Positions 8,498 through 18,968 are shown, counted from the first letter of the stretch. The stretch: DNA of 64,000 nucleotides from Desulfobacteraceae bacterium 4572_130 (GCA_002084425.1 NBLN01000002.1:62001-126000); one strand, 5' to 3'. Made by a program: numbers and translations. The notes: generated by a model not told the origin, from the letters alone.

Positions 8498-11400
8498 ATG
8501 AAAAGATTAAAAAATCTGGAAACAATATTACAAAATGTCATGTATATTGATGTTGTAAAATTCATTAAAGAAATTAAACAATTAAAAATTATTTTAAAAA
8601 ATAAAGAATATAATCCTATAAATAATAAAAGGATTAGAAACCTTGAAAAAAAGATAAGAAAATCTGCTTTAAAGTTTGAAATAAGAAAAAAATCTCTTCC
8701 AAGGATAAAATATAATTCTGATCTTCCCATAATTAAAAAAAAACATAAAATAATAAATGCCATAAAAAATAATCCTGTTGTAATAATATCTGGAGAAACA
8801 GGTTCAGGCAAAACAACACAAATTCCAAAATTCTGTATTGAAGCAAAAAGAGGAATAGCTGGGAAAATAGGATGTACACAGCCAAGAAGAATTGCAGCTA
8901 TTAGCGTTGCTGCAAGAATAGCTAATGAACTGGAAGTAGAAAATAAAAATTTTGTTGGATACAAAATCAGGTTTGATGATAAAGATTTTCCTGATTCTAT
9001 TATTAAAATTATGACTGATGGAATTCTGCTTGCTGAAACTCAAAAAGATCCGTTTTTAAATGAGTATGACACAATTATTATTGATGAAGCCCATGAACGC
9101 AGCCTTAATATAGATTTTGCCCTGGGTCTTTTTCGTAATTTGTTAAAAAAGCGAACAAACCTTAAAATTATAATTACTTCTGCAACAATTGATACTGAAA
9201 AGTTTTCCAAAGCATTTAATATGGCTCCTGTTATAGAAGTTTTGGGAAGAACTTATCCAGTTGAAGTAAAATATGGTTTGCCAAAAGATTTAACTTCAAA
9301 GGTCAATGGGATTTCAACCAGACAGGTTTCAGATAATAAAATCCCAAATGATGATCAGGGATATATAGAAGATGTTCTGGATGCTATTGATCATATTTAT
9401 AAAGAATTTTCCAATGGAGATATTTTAATATTTTTACCAACCCAGCAAGATATTATTGAAACAATTCAATTAATTAAGGCAAGAAAATATCTAAAAACAA
9501 TTATTCTTCCTCTTTTTGCAAGACTTTCTGCCAAGGATCAGGCAAAAATTTTTTATAGAACTAATGAAAGAAAAATTATTGTTTCTACAAATATTGCTGA
9601 AACATCTCTTACTATTCCCAGAATAAAATATGTAATAGATTCAGGACTTGCAAGAATTCCCCATTATTCCCCCAAAAACAGAACTAAAGCACTTCCTGTA
9701 AAGCCAATATCCATAAGTAGTGCTAACCAGAGAAAGGGAAGGTGTGGTCGTGTTGAAAGTGGTATTTGTATACGACTTTATGATGAATCTGATTTTAATT
9801 CCAGACCCTTTTTTACATTGCCTGAAATTTTAAGAAGTAATCTATCTGAAGTTATTATTAGGATGATATCCTTGAAACTTGGCGAAATATCAAGTTTTCC
9901 CTTTATAGATCCTCCTTCTTTTTCAAGCATAAAAGATGGGTTTAATACTCTTTTGGAGCTAGGTGCAATAAAGAAAAATAATAAAAAAGAATATATTTTA
10001 ACAAAAAAAGGCAGGATTATGGCAAATCTTCCTATTGATCCAAAACTTTCCAGAATTTTATTGGAAGCAAATAAAAGAAACTGTCTTAAACAAGCAGTTA
10101 TTATTGTATCTGCTCTTTGTATTTCAGATCCAAGACAATATAATCCTCAGGAAAAAAATGAAAAAAAGAATCAAAAGCATGCTCAATTTTATGATCCCAG
10201 CTCAGATTTTATTACTTTTTTAAATATTTGGAATTTATTTAAACATGCTGAAAAATTATTAAAAACAAGAACAAAACTTCGAAAATTTTGTAAAAATAAT
10301 TTTCTTTCATTTAAAAGAATAAGGGAATGGAGTGATATACAAAGGCAGATAAATTCTATTTTAAAGGAACATGGAATTAAAGAAAATATAAATAATACAA
10401 ATGGTTACAAGGGGACAAAGGGACTTAAAAAAAAAGAATATAAAATTGGTGGTGATTTATATACTAGACTTCACAAATCAATTTTATGTGGATATCTTTC
10501 CAATATTGCCCGTAAAAAGGAAAAAAATATTTTTTACGGAGGTAAGGGGAAAAAAGTAATAATCTTTCCGGGTTCAGGGCTTTTTAATAAAGCAGGTACA
10601 TGGATTGTTGCAGCTGAATTTATGTCAACCACAAGACTTTTTGCAAGAACAGTTGCAAATATTGATTGTAACTGGCTTGAAAAAATAGGAAAGAATTTAT
10701 GCACATATACATGGAGTTTACCTTTGTGGAAAAAAAAGAGGGGTGAAGTAGTTGCAAAGGAAAAGGTATCTCTTTTTGGGCTTGTTATAGTTGAACAAAG
10801 ACATGTTTCTTATGGTAGAATAAATCCTGAAGAAGCAGGAGAAATATTTATAAGAGAAGCCCTTGTTAACAGGAATATTGTAAAAAATTTTCCATTTATG
10901 GATTATAATCAAAAACTTATTGATAAACTTAAGGAAATGGAAGACAAAACAAGAAAAATGGATGTTGTTGTAACACAGGATGATATTTATTTATTTTATA
11001 AAAAAAGGCTTAAAAAGGATTTTTTTAATATAAAAACATTTGCAAAATATTTAAAAGATAAACAAGATGATTGTTTTTTAAAAATGACTGTTAAGGATCT
11101 TCAAAAAAAAATTCCAGATGAGATTGAGCTTTTAAAGTACCCTGATTTCCTTGATATGGGGGGTGCAAAATTTAAGTTGGAATATGCCTTTAATATAGGA
11201 AATAAAAAAGATGGAGTTACAATAAAAGTTCCTGAATCATCTGCAAATTGTATAAATTCTCAAACTCTAGAAAGACTTGTTCCAGGTTTATTTAAGGATA
11301 AAATTACAGCTCTGATAAAAAATCTTCCTAAAAAATACAGGAAAAAAATGGTTCCTGTTTCTGAAAAAGCTGAAATAATTGCCACACATATGGATAGAAA

Positions 11401-12538
11401 AAAAAAAGAGCAAAAAGAAAAATCTTTTTTTTCAGAATTAAGTGATTTTATAAAACAAAAATTTAATATTGATATACCTGCGTCTTTATGGTCCGAGAAA
11501 AATCTTGAAGAATATTTAAAAATGGGTATTTCCATTAGAGATAAAAAAGATCAGGAAATTACTTTTTCAAGAAAAAAATCTTTATTAAAAAATTTTTATA
11601 AGAAAAAGCCTTTAATAAGTATTGCCTTTAAAAATGCAAAAAATAATATTGAAAAAGATAATATAAAAAAATGGAATTTTAAAGATATTCCAGATTTTTT
11701 TTCTATAAAAGAAAAGAATGATATATCCTATAAAGTTTTTCCAGGTCTTTTAAAACAAGATAATAATTTATGTTTGCGCATTTTTAGATCAGAAAATGCT
11801 GCATTAAAATCTCATATAAATGGTATAGAAACTTTGTTTTATCTTTGTTATGAAAAAGATTTTAAATTATTAAAAAAAGATTTTAAAACATCAAAACAAC
11901 TTCAAAAATTTTCTCGTTTTTTTGGGGGACAACAAAAATTCACTGAAAATTTATTAAAATGTTTTAAAAAAGATTTGTTTGCGAAAAATATTAGAAATAA
12001 ACAAGAATTTTATGATTATGGGGATAAAATTATATCAACTTTTTATAATAGCTCAAAAAATTTTATTAAGTTAATTATAGAGATTTGCAGGGAATATGAA
12101 AAAACACATTTATGCTTAAAAAGTATAAGTCTGAAAAATATAAACAGACCTGTTATTTTAGATTTAATGGAAAAATTAAAAAATGATATGATGTCTCTTG
12201 TGCCTGAAAATTTTCCTGTTATCTATAATATAGATAAAATTCCTAGTCTTAAAAAATATATTCATGGAATTAGAATTAGAGCTGAAAGGGGTTGGGTTGA
12301 GCCTTTAAAAGATATGAAAAAACAAAAACATATTGAAAAATATAAAATAAAACTTAAACAAATGCTTAGAGATTTTGATCAAGATTCATCTATTAAAAAA
12401 ACTCAAACCATTGAAAATTTTTTTTGGATGCTGGAAGAATACAAAATTTCTATTTTTGCCCAGGAACTTAAAACATCAATTAAAATATCTCATAAAAAAC
12501 TTGATGATATATGCAACAAAATTGAAAGGATAATATAG
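8498..12538 (+). CDS. hrpA: ATP-dependent RNA helicase HrpA (DEAH box)
   Basis: The product is a 1346-residue cytosolic RNA helicase. Motif I GETGSGKTTQIPKFC, motif II IIDEAHERSLN, motif III TSATID and motif VI QRKGRCGR mark a DEAH/RHA helicase; HA2 and OB regions and the long C-terminal HrpA-specific region (DUF3418 type, ending near DDICNKIERII) follow. Family length is about 1300, so it is complete. An ATG at 8474 is in frame, but bases to about 8493 are the end of a dispersed repeat A (same as 59957-59979), so the ATG at 8498 is preferred; GAAGG at 8486-8490 serves as SD. Convergent with pgsA, 8 bases apart. Confidence 0.93.
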   Translation: MKRLKNLETILQNVMYIDVVKFIKEIKQLKIILKNKEYNPINNKRIRNLEKKIRKSALKFEIRKKSLPRIKYNSDLPIIKKKHKIINAIKNNPVVIISGETGSGKTTQIPKFCIEAKRGIAGKIGCTQPRRIAAISVAARIANELEVENKNFVGYKIRFDDKDFPDSIIKIMTDGILLAETQKDPFLNEYDTIIIDEAHERSLNIDFALGLFRNLLKKRTNLKIIITSATIDTEKFSKAFNMAPVIEVLGRTYPVEVKYGLPKDLTSKVNGISTRQVSDNKIPNDDQGYIEDVLDAIDHIYKEFSNGDILIFLPTQQDIIETIQLIKARKYLKTIILPLFARLSAKDQAKIFYRTNERKIIVSTNIAETSLTIPRIKYVIDSGLARIPHYSPKNRTKALPVKPISISSANQRKGRCGRVESGICIRLYDESDFNSRPFFTLPEILRSNLSEVIIRMISLKLGEISSFPFIDPPSFSSIKDGFNTLLELGAIKKNNKKEYILTKKGRIMANLPIDPKLSRILLEANKRNCLKQAVIIVSALCISDPRQYNPQEKNEKKNQKHAQFYDPSSDFITFLNIWNLFKHAEKLLKTRTKLRKFCKNNFLSFKRIREWSDIQRQINSILKEHGIKENINNTNGYKGTKGLKKKEYKIGGDLYTRLHKSILCGYLSNIARKKEKNIFYGGKGKKVIIFPGSGLFNKAGTWIVAAEFMSTTRLFARTVANIDCNWLEKIGKNLCTYTWSLPLWKKKRGEVVAKEKVSLFGLVIVEQRHVSYGRINPEEAGEIFIREALVNRNIVKNFPFMDYNQKLIDKLKEMEDKTRKMDVVVTQDDIYLFYKKRLKKDFFNIKTFAKYLKDKQDDCFLKMTVKDLQKKIPDEIELLKYPDFLDMGGAKFKLEYAFNIGNKKDGVTIKVPESSANCINSQTLERLVPGLFKDKITALIKNLPKKYRKKMVPVSEKAEIIATHMDRKKKEQKEKSFFSELSDFIKQKFNIDIPASLWSEKNLEEYLKMGISIRDKKDQEITFSRKKSLLKNFYKKKPLISIAFKNAKNNIEKDNIKKWNFKDIPDFFSIKEKNDISYKVFPGLLKQDNNLCLRIFRSENAALKSHINGIETLFYLCYEKDFKLLKKDFKTSKQLQKFSRFFGGQQKFTENLLKCFKKDLFAKNIRNKQEFYDYGDKIISTFYNSSKNFIKLIIEICREYEKTHLCLKSISLKNINRPVILDLMEKLKNDMMSLVPENFPVIYNIDKIPSLKKYIHGIRIRAERGWVEPLKDMKKQKHIEKYKIKLKQMLRDFDQDSSIKKTQTIENFFWMLEEYKISIFAQELKTSIKISHKKLDDICNKIERII

Positions 12539-12546
12539 ATTTTTTC

Positions 12547-13113
12547 TTATAAAGAAATAAGTTTTCTAAATCTTATAAAATAGTCCAATCCAGACCAGAG
12601 TGTGAAAATAAGTGCTCCATAAAGAAGTACTATCCCAATTCCATGAAAATTAATTCCCCAATAAGGATAATGAATAAGCAATGGAATAATACATGCTATT
12701 TGGAATCCTGTTTTATATTTTCCAAGCCATGACGCTGCAACATCTTGACCATTTTCGGCAATTACAGTTCTAAGCCCATTAACAGCAAGCTCTCTTGCTA
12801 TTATTATACAGACAATCCAGGAAGGTATAAAATTAATGGAAACAAGCATTATAAAAGTTAATGACATAAGAAGTTTATCTGCAATTGGATCAAAAATTTT
12901 ACCAAAATTTGAAACAAGGTTTAATTTACGGGCAAAATAACCATCAAAATAATCTGTTATTGCAGCCAGGGAAAAGACAAGACTTGCTATAAAAGTTGTT
13001 ATTTTACCTGGATACATTAACAAAATTATAATAATAGGAACTGCTAGAACTCTGGAAATTGTCATAAAAATAGGATGAAGAATTATTTTTTTTAATTTTT
13101 CCTTATAAATCAT
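12547..13113 (-). CDS. pgsA: CDP-diacylglycerol-glycerol-3-phosphate 3-phosphatidyltransferase
   Basis: The enzyme makes phosphatidylglycerol phosphate in the inner membrane. The 188-residue protein has several membrane segments and the CDP-alcohol phosphotransferase signature DYFDGYFARKLNLVSNFGK followed by FDPIADK, with all conserved Asp residues present. Length is typical. It is the last gene of the leftward run argG-argH-lipoprotein-folK-fsa-pgsA, five bases after fsa, and converges on hrpA. Confidence 0.95.
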   Translation of the reverse strand: MIYKEKLKKIILHPIFMTISRVLAVPIIIILLMYPGKITTFIASLVFSLAAITDYFDGYFARKLNLVSNFGKIFDPIADKLLMSLTFIMLVSINFIPSWIVCIIIARELAVNGLRTVIAENGQDVAASWLGKYKTGFQIACIIPLLIHYPYWGINFHGIGIVLLYGALIFTLWSGLDYFIRFRKLISL

Positions 13114-13118
13114 AATAT

Positions 13119-13766
13119 TTATTTATTCTCTTTTTTTTTCCAATCTGCCATAAATGCATCAATACCTTTGTCTGTCATGTGATGGGAAGCAAGTTTGTTT
13201 AAAACATTGTAGGGAATTGTTGCTATATCAGCACCAATAAGAGCAGAATTTAGTACATGAAGAGGATTTCTAATGCTTGCAACAATAATTTCAGTGGTAA
13301 AACCATAATTTGAATATATATCAGCAATATTTTCAATAAGCTCCATACCGTTTTGGGCAAGGTCATCAAGTCTTCCAACAAAGGGGCTTGCATAGGTTGC
13401 ACCTGCCTTGGCAGCCATTAGTGCCTGAAGAGCAGAAAAAACTAATGTAACATTAGTTTTTATATTTTCATTAGAAAGTGTTTTTACAGCTTTTAGCCCC
13501 TCAATTGTCATGGGAATTTTTATAACAATATTATCACTGATTTTTGCAAGATTTCTTGCCTCATCTATCATGCCTTGGTATTTAAGACTGATAACTTCAG
13601 CACTTACAGGACCATCAACTATTGAACAAATTTCTTTAATGATATCTATAAAGTCACCTTTTTCCCTTGCAATAAGTGAAGGATTTGTTGTAACCCCATC
13701 AACCATACCCATTTTACTAGCATCTTTTATCTCTTTAATATTCGCTGTATCTATAAAAAATTTCAA
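13119..13766 (-). CDS. fsa: Fructose-6-phosphate aldolase / small transaldolase (TalC type)
   Basis: A 215-residue TIM-barrel aldolase, the length of the TalC/FSA family. [16 protein letters not shown] and [15 protein letters not shown] are the N-terminal signature; the Schiff-base lysine lies in [13 protein letters not shown] after the KIPMT strand (family knowledge). [10 protein letters not shown] is the conserved phosphate-side motif. Members act either as transaldolases (pentose phosphate pathway) or fructose-6-phosphate aldolases; sequence alone does not decide. It sits 11 bases after folK and 5 before pgsA, so probably in one operon. Confidence 0.9.
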   Translation of the reverse strand: MKFFIDTANIKEIKDASKMGMVDGVTTNPSLIAREKGDFIDIIKEICSIVDGPVSAEVISLKYQGMIDEARNLAKISDNIVIKIPMTIEGLKAVKTLSNENIKTNVTLVFSALQALMAAKAGATYASPFVGRLDDLAQNGMELIENIADIYSNYGFTTEIIVASIRNPLHVLNSALIGADIATIPYNVLNKLASHHMTDKGIDAFMADWKKKENK

Positions 13767-13777
13767 TATACTCTCCT

Positions 13778-14284
13778 TTATTCTTTATAACGCATAATAT
13801 TTTGATTATTATCTTTTTCAATGTTTTTTAACAGCTTTTTTATTGTTATACCCAAAATAGGATGAACAATGTTTGCTTCTATATCACATAAGGGTTTTAA
13901 TACAAAATTTCTTTTATGCATTCTTGGATGGGGAATAATTAGATATTTAGTTTTAATAATATCCTGATTAAAAAAAATAATGTCTAAATCAATAATTCTT
14001 GGTCCAAACCTTATGTTTTTTTTAAATTGTCCAAGGCTTTGTTCAATTTTTTGTAATTCATTTATAAGTTCAAATGAAGTAAGTTTTGTTTGAATTTTTA
14101 ACACAGCATTAATAAACCAATCTTGATCAGTATAATCAACAGGCTTTGTTCTATAAAAGTTAGAAACATCAATTATTCTAGTAGAGTTAAGACCATTAAG
14201 AAGTTCCATACTTTTAATGCAGTTTTGATACTTTTCTCCAATATTAGATCCTATTGAAATAAATGCTGATGATATTTTACTCAT
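13778..14284 (-). CDS. folK: 6-hydroxymethyl-7,8-dihydropterin pyrophosphokinase
   Basis: This enzyme transfers pyrophosphate from ATP to hydroxymethyldihydropterin in folate synthesis. [14 protein letters not shown] at the N-terminus, [14 protein letters not shown] (metal-binding Asp pair) and [16 protein letters not shown] are diagnostic. At 168 residues it is full length. Its start overlaps the stop of the upstream lipoprotein gene by four bases (ATGA), so the two are translationally coupled. Confidence 0.95.
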   Translation of the reverse strand: MSKISSAFISIGSNIGEKYQNCIKSMELLNGLNSTRIIDVSNFYRTKPVDYTDQDWFINAVLKIQTKLTSFELINELQKIEQSLGQFKKNIRFGPRIIDLDIIFFNQDIIKTKYLIIPHPRMHKRNFVLKPLCDIEANIVHPILGITIKKLLKNIEKDNNQNIMRYKE

Positions 14285-14712
14285 TTTTTATACTCAAATT
14301 CAAGAATATTAGAAAACTCACTTTTTATATTATCATCAGATAATGCCATAATCTTATAATAATATTTAAATCCCTTTTTTATTTTAAAGCTATATTCAAA
14401 AATTCTGCCTGGTACAGACCCTATTGGTTTAAATTTTATAGGACATATTTTGCATTTGTTTTTTAAAATATTTTTTTTTGCCTGAAACACTTGAAATTGT
14501 TTGCATTTTAATAAATTTTTTGGATTGTTTATTGGAATAAGATAACTCCATTTAATAGTTAGAATATCATTTTCAAGCTTATAGTCTAGGCTAGTAGGAG
14601 AAGCAATTATACGATCAACTAAAGCAAAGGGTTGTCCTTTTTTACCACAACCAGCATTTAATCCAATAAGTATTAAAATACTAATAATAAAACTAATATT
14701 TTTTTTTATCAT
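14281..14712 (-). CDS. Small lipoprotein of unknown function
   Basis: An upstream in-frame start (14754) would add 14 residues before the signal peptide; I prefer the ATG at 14712, which gives MIKKNISFIISILILIGL then the lipobox LNAGC and CGKKGQP after cleavage. The mature part of about 120 residues resembles a fibronectin III-like beta fold (VDRIIASPTSLDY at its start, FKYYYKIMALSDD near the end). The CGKKG start resembles small lipoproteins of the LptM kind, but the rest is longer. It overlaps folK by four bases, downstream of argH. Related lipoproteins beside argH are, from memory, common in this group. Confidence 0.75.
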   Translation of the reverse strand: MIKKNISFIISILILIGLNAGCGKKGQPFALVDRIIASPTSLDYKLENDILTIKWSYLIPINNPKNLLKCKQFQVFQAKKNILKNKCKICPIKFKPIGSVPGRIFEYSFKIKKGFKYYYKIMALSDDNIKSEFSNILEFEYKK

Positions 14713-14838
14713 TTTTAATCCTATAATAAATTTTAAAAAACAGAAAAAAGTCAATAAGTTGATTTAAATAATAAACAGAGAACCTAGAACATCATTTTTT
14801 TGTTTGTGTAATATTTTTGTTTTGGGCTACTTAGTTTG

Positions 14839-14970
14839 TCAGAAATTGTCATCAATAGTAATTTTTTCTTTAACAAGGATTTTAGAATATTCAGTTGGAA
14901 ATGTTTTGACTAATGATCTATAGGGACAATATATAAGCTCTTAACAAGGCGTGCAAATATTTTTTGTCCT
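14839..14970 (-). pseudogene. Possible decayed cysteine-containing small gene
   Basis: On the minus strand a frame reads ICTPC, a TAA stop, then ELIYCPYRSLVKTFP and about 18 more residues to a TGA at 14839-14841. The CxxC plus YCPYRSL pattern looks like real protein sequence, but there is no start codon, and one in-frame stop breaks it. It lies between argH and the lipoprotein gene. I do not recognise the family; chance is possible. Confidence 0.3.
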
Positions 14971-14987
14971 ATTTTCCTAATTTTATT

Positions 14988-16379
14988 TTAAATAACGCAT
15001 ACCTTCATAAGGTATGCTTCTGCTTTTTGTATGGCTTTTTTTACATTATCATAGGCAGTACCACCAAAGGATATTCGTCTTGATATCATATTCTCTAGAG
15101 AAAGATAGTCAAAAATATCATTATTAATTAAATTTGAAAAATTTCTAAGCTCATTAATGGAAAGTTCATGGAGTTCCTTGTTTTGGCTAAGGGCAAAGGC
15201 AACACTTTTTCCTGAAACCATATGAGCTTCTCTAAAAGGCATGCCCTTTACAACAAGATAATCTGCAAGATCAGTAGCATTTAAAAATCCTTTTTTAGAG
15301 GCAGAATACATTACAGAATTATTTATTTTAATATTTGGAATCATGCGTGAATATATATTAATACATGCCTTTAAAGTCTTAACAGTATCAAAAAGTGGTA
15401 TTTTATCTTCCTGCATATCTCTATTATAAGCAAGGGGCAAGGATTTCATTATTGTTATTATGGAAACAAGATTGCCAACAATTCGTCCGGTTTTGCCTCT
15501 TACAAGTTCTGCAATATCAGGATTTTTCTTTTGGGGCATTATACTGGAACCTGTAGTAAATGCATCGGAAATAGTTATAAATGAAAATTCAAAACTGGAC
15601 CAGATAACAAGCTCTTCAGAAAATCTTGAAAGATGTATCATGCAAATACATGCTGTTGAAATAAATTCCATGACAAAATCTCTATCAGAAACTGAATCTA
15701 TGCTGTTTTCAGATACCCTTGCAAAACCTAGAATATTTTTTGTATATTCGCTGTTTAAGGGTAAAGTTGTGCCAGCCAGTGCCGCAGCTCCCAAAGGCAT
15801 TACATCTATTCTTTTCAGAGAATCTTTAAGTCTTTCAAAGTCTCTTTTAAACATTTCATAATATGCCATTAAATGATGGGAAAAAAGAACAGGCTGGGCC
15901 CTTTGAAGATGAGTATAGCCAGGCATTATAACATCAATATGTTTTTTTGCAGTTTTAATAAGTTCTTTTTGAAGGTTATAAATACATTGCATGATTATTT
16001 TTGTTTCTGCCTTTAAATACATTCTCATATCAAGGGCAACCTGATCATTTCTGCTCCTGCCTGTATGAAGTTTTTTTGCTATTTTACCTGTTTCTTGACC
16101 AAGAGCTTGTTCAATATGCATGTGAATATCTTCAAGGGAATCTGAATATTCAAATTTATTATTTTCTATGTTTTTATTGATTTTTAAAAGACCTTTAATA
16201 AGAATATCAGCCTCACTCTGTTTAATAATTGATTCATGGGCAAGCATTTTTAAATGTGCAATACTTCCTCTTATATCATAGGAGTAAAGCTCTTTATCAA
16301 TATCAATGGAGCATGTAAATTGTTCAACAATTTTATCAGTATTTTGAGAAAATCTACCATTCCATAATTTTTTAGTCAT
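14988..16379 (-). CDS. argH: Argininosuccinate lyase
   Basis: The last enzyme of arginine synthesis, splitting argininosuccinate into arginine and fumarate in the cytosol. The fumarase/ASL signature GSSIMPQKKNPDIAELVRG holds the mobile-loop catalytic Ser; HTGRSRNDQVALD and GYTHLQRAQPV are also present. At 463 residues it is complete. It follows argG by 18 bases in the same direction, so argGH is one unit. Confidence 0.97.
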   Translation of the reverse strand: MTKKLWNGRFSQNTDKIVEQFTCSIDIDKELYSYDIRGSIAHLKMLAHESIIKQSEADILIKGLLKINKNIENNKFEYSDSLEDIHMHIEQALGQETGKIAKKLHTGRSRNDQVALDMRMYLKAETKIIMQCIYNLQKELIKTAKKHIDVIMPGYTHLQRAQPVLFSHHLMAYYEMFKRDFERLKDSLKRIDVMPLGAAALAGTTLPLNSEYTKNILGFARVSENSIDSVSDRDFVMEFISTACICMIHLSRFSEELVIWSSFEFSFITISDAFTTGSSIMPQKKNPDIAELVRGKTGRIVGNLVSIITIMKSLPLAYNRDMQEDKIPLFDTVKTLKACINIYSRMIPNIKINNSVMYSASKKGFLNATDLADYLVVKGMPFREAHMVSGKSVAFALSQNKELHELSINELRNFSNLINNDIFDYLSLENMISRRISFGGTAYDNVKKAIQKAEAYLMKVCVI

Positions 16380-16397
16380 ATTAAATCCTATTATATA

Positions 16398-17606
16398 TTA
16401 TGAACTCTTTGATTTTGCTAGTTTTCTTATTCTAAGTCTTAGGGCATTTAATCTTATAAAGCCCTGGGCATCTTTTGGAGAATAAACATCATCTTGTTCA
16501 AAAGTTGCAAAGGATTCATCATAAAGACTTTGATTAGATTCTCTTCCAAGAATATGACAACCACCTTTATAAAGCTTTAAACAAACTCGTCCTGAAACAT
16601 TTTTCTGGGTCTCATCAATTGTTTTTTGTAATATTTCCATTTCAGGAGAAAACCAGAATCCATTATATATAAGCTCTGAATATTTTGGAATTAAAGAATC
16701 TCTGATATGTGCAACTTCTCTGTCCAATGTAATAGATTCTACAGTCATGTGAGCAAGTCTTAGAACAGTTCCTCCCGGGGTTTCATAAACACCTCTGGAT
16801 TTCATACCAACAAATCTGTTTTCTACCAAATCTATTCTTCCAATACCATTTCTTCCTGCAATTGTATTAAGTTTTTTTAGTAAAACAGCAGGGGACATTT
16901 TTTTTCCATTAACAGCAACAGGATTGCCTTGTTGAAAAGTTATATCAATAATTTCAGGAATATCTGGAGCATGCTCAGGTTTTACAGACATTGTAAACAT
17001 ATCATCCGTTGCATGTTCCCAGGGGTCTTCTAATACACCTCCTTCATAACTGATATGAAGAAGATTTCTATCTGTACTGTAGGGTTTGTCAGGAGTCTGG
17101 GGGATTTCAATATTATGATTTTTTGCAAATTCCATAAGCATAGTTCTGGAATTTAAATCCCAATCTCTCCATGGTGCAATTATTTTTATATGAGGTTCAA
17201 GGGCAAAATAGCTAAGTTCAAATCTTACCTGGTCATTTCCTTTTCCTGTGGCACCATGACTTACTGCATCAGCACCTTCTTTTTGGGCAATTTCAATTTG
17301 TCTTTTAGAAATAAGGGGTCGTGCAATGGATGTTCCAAGAAGATACTGTCCTTCATATATTGCGTTTGCTCTAAATGCAGGAAAAACATAATCTTTAACA
17401 AACTCTTCCTTTAAATCTTCCACATAGGCTTTTACAGCACCTGTTTTAATTGCTTTTTCTTTAAGACCATCAAGTTCTTCTTCCTGACCAAGGTCTGCTG
17501 AAAATGTAATAACTTCACATTGGTATGTTTTAATAAGCCATTTTAAAATAACAGAAGTATCAAGTCCTCCGGAATAGGCAAGAACAACTTTTTTTATATC
17601 TGACAA
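16398..17606 (-). CDS. argG: Argininosuccinate synthase
   Basis: Joins citrulline and aspartate with ATP. The N-terminal P-loop-like [15 protein letters not shown], the segment [15 protein letters not shown] and the later EGGVLEDPW are typical. At 402 residues it is full length. An SD (GGAGAAA on the coding strand) precedes the ATG. It is the first gene of the leftward run; its promoter should lie in the region that now carries repeat A (17628-17826). Confidence 0.97.
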   Translation of the reverse strand: MSDIKKVVLAYSGGLDTSVILKWLIKTYQCEVITFSADLGQEEELDGLKEKAIKTGAVKAYVEDLKEEFVKDYVFPAFRANAIYEGQYLLGTSIARPLISKRQIEIAQKEGADAVSHGATGKGNDQVRFELSYFALEPHIKIIAPWRDWDLNSRTMLMEFAKNHNIEIPQTPDKPYSTDRNLLHISYEGGVLEDPWEHATDDMFTMSVKPEHAPDIPEIIDITFQQGNPVAVNGKKMSPAVLLKKLNTIAGRNGIGRIDLVENRFVGMKSRGVYETPGGTVLRLAHMTVESITLDREVAHIRDSLIPKYSELIYNGFWFSPEMEILQKTIDETQKNVSGRVCLKLYKGGCHILGRESNQSLYDESFATFEQDDVYSPKDAQGFIRLNALRLRIRKLAKSKSS

Positions 17607-17627
17607 TTTTTTTCTCCTTTAATGGTG

Positions 17628-17826
17628 AGATCTTTGCACAATGCCCGATTTTGTTCAAATTTTATGGTGAAGTTCTATTATAATACCTTGAATCTAAAAT
17701 TTAGACAAAAGATAGCAAGCCCTGTTTATAGGTATTTAGAAACATTTTTTAAATTAAAAATTAAAAGGAAATATTTTATGTTTTTTTAAAGTATTTTTAT
17801 AAAAGATCTGTTTGTGCAGTTGACCT
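17628..17826 (+). mobile_element. Repeat A copy 1: MITE-like element
   Basis: Starts AGATCTTTGCACAATGC and ends TTTGTGCAGTTGACC, so the ends are imperfect inverted copies of one another. The internal part matches 24315-24509 over its whole length (shared blocks include CTGTTTATAGGTATTTA and ATATTTTATGTTTTT). There is no ORF, so it would be non-autonomous. Lies five bases or so upstream of the argG SD region. Confidence 0.7.
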
Positions 17827-18058
17827 TTACAAAAAGGCTTATGGTGTTAATTTTCAATAGATTCAGTAAATGTAATATGTTGAAATAAAAAAATTAGTTT
17901 GTAAGGTAGAAACCTGGTTTTTGTCAAGAAAAGCCTAGGGGAATCATAAAATTTCATATATATTTTTTGCATGACTTTATATTGACTTGATTTAGATAAG
18001 ATTAATCACAATTATATTATGATTAATCAGTTGTTTTAATGATTTTGATTTACTTTGG

Positions 18059-18085
18059 TTGACATTATCACCATATTTTTATAAA
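18059..18085 (+). promoter_or_regulatory. Candidate promoter for the YkgJ-type gene
   Basis: TTGACA at 18059-18064 and TATAAA at 18080-18085 are separated by 15 bases, shorter than ideal. It is about 100 bases upstream of the ATG at 18186, just past the GATTAATCA inverted repeat. In such A/T-rich DNA this could be chance. Confidence 0.3.
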
Positions 18086-18185
18086 AAATCAAAAAAATAA
18101 TTTAAGAGCTTTGAATAACTGAATATTTTTGCTGATGCCATAAAAAATATTTTATATGAGAAGCTAATCCAATGAGGAGTAAATA

Positions 18186-18968
18186 ATGAAGAACCAAATA
18201 AAAAACAGAAATTCTGAAATACCGCCGGTTCAAATGAATCGTGATACTAAATTTAAATTTAGATGCCATAAAAAAATCAACTGTTTTACAGATTGTTGCA
18301 GAGATATTAATATAATGCTTACCCCATATGATATAATTATAATGAAAGAAAAATTAGAGCTTTCTTCTGAAGAATTTCTTGCTATTTACACAAATCCACA
18401 ACTTCTTGAAAAAGCTGATCTTCCTGTTGTTATTTTAAAACATCTTGATGATGATAGAAAATCATGCCCCTTTGTCAAAGATGAGGAGGGGTGTATTATT
18501 TATGAAGAAAGGCCGTCTACTTGTCGCTATTATCCTCTTGGTGTAGGTTCTTTAAGTTATGCAAGTAATTATAATGAAAGTGACGATTTTTTTTTTACTG
18601 TTAAAGAATCTCATTGTAAGGGTTTTGAGCAGGAAAAAGAATGGACAGTTAGTGAATGGCGAGAAGATCAGGACGTTGAATTAAGAGATGAAATAAATGC
18701 AGGATGGACAGATCTTATTGTAAGAAAAAAATCTGTTCCAATGAGCATAAAACTTACTGAAAAAAGTAAGCAGATGTTTTTTCTTGCATGTTATAATATT
18801 GACAAGTTTAGAAAATTTATTTTTGAAAGCACATTTCTTAAAAGATATGATGTTGATGAAAAAACAGTTAATAACATGAAAGACAATGATATACAACTTC
18901 TTCAATTTGGATTTAAATGGATGAAATCAACATTATTTGAGGATGGAGAAAATATAAAATTAAAATAA
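18186..18968 (+). CDS. YkgJ family cysteine-cluster protein (Zn/Fe-chelating domain)
   Basis: The 260-residue protein carries the YkgJ/CxxCxxCC pattern: CHKKINCFTDCC near residue 28, then CPFVKDEEGCIIYEERP and STCRYYPLG. These cysteines are known to bind a metal or Fe-S cluster in the family; the exact role is unknown. The C-terminal half (after residue about 150) is helical and specific to this subgroup. GAGGAG upstream of the ATG is a strong SD. It converges on the next gene, whose 3' end overlaps by 67 bases. Confidence 0.85.
   Translation: MKNQIKNRNSEIPPVQMNRDTKFKFRCHKKINCFTDCCRDINIMLTPYDIIIMKEKLELSSEEFLAIYTNPQLLEKADLPVVILKHLDDDRKSCPFVKDEEGCIIYEERPSTCRYYPLGVGSLSYASNYNESDDFFFTVKESHCKGFEQEKEWTVSEWREDQDVELRDEINAGWTDLIVRKKSVPMSIKLTEKSKQMFFLACYNIDKFRKFIFESTFLKRYDVDEKTVNNMKDNDIQLLQFGFKWMKSTLFEDGENIKLK

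Larger units (their letters stand above)
17607..18185. other. Intergenic region between divergent argG and the YkgJ-type gene
   Basis: It contains repeat A at 17628-17826, an inverted repeat GATTAATCA / TGATTAATC at 17999-18029 that could bind a dimeric regulator, and a weak promoter candidate at 18059-18085. No coding frame seen. Confidence 0.5.

Noticed and set aside
8422-8964. 180-residue minus-strand ORF overlapping the hrpA start
   Set aside because: It mirrors hrpA helicase coding sequence and repeat D; no SD or family likeness.
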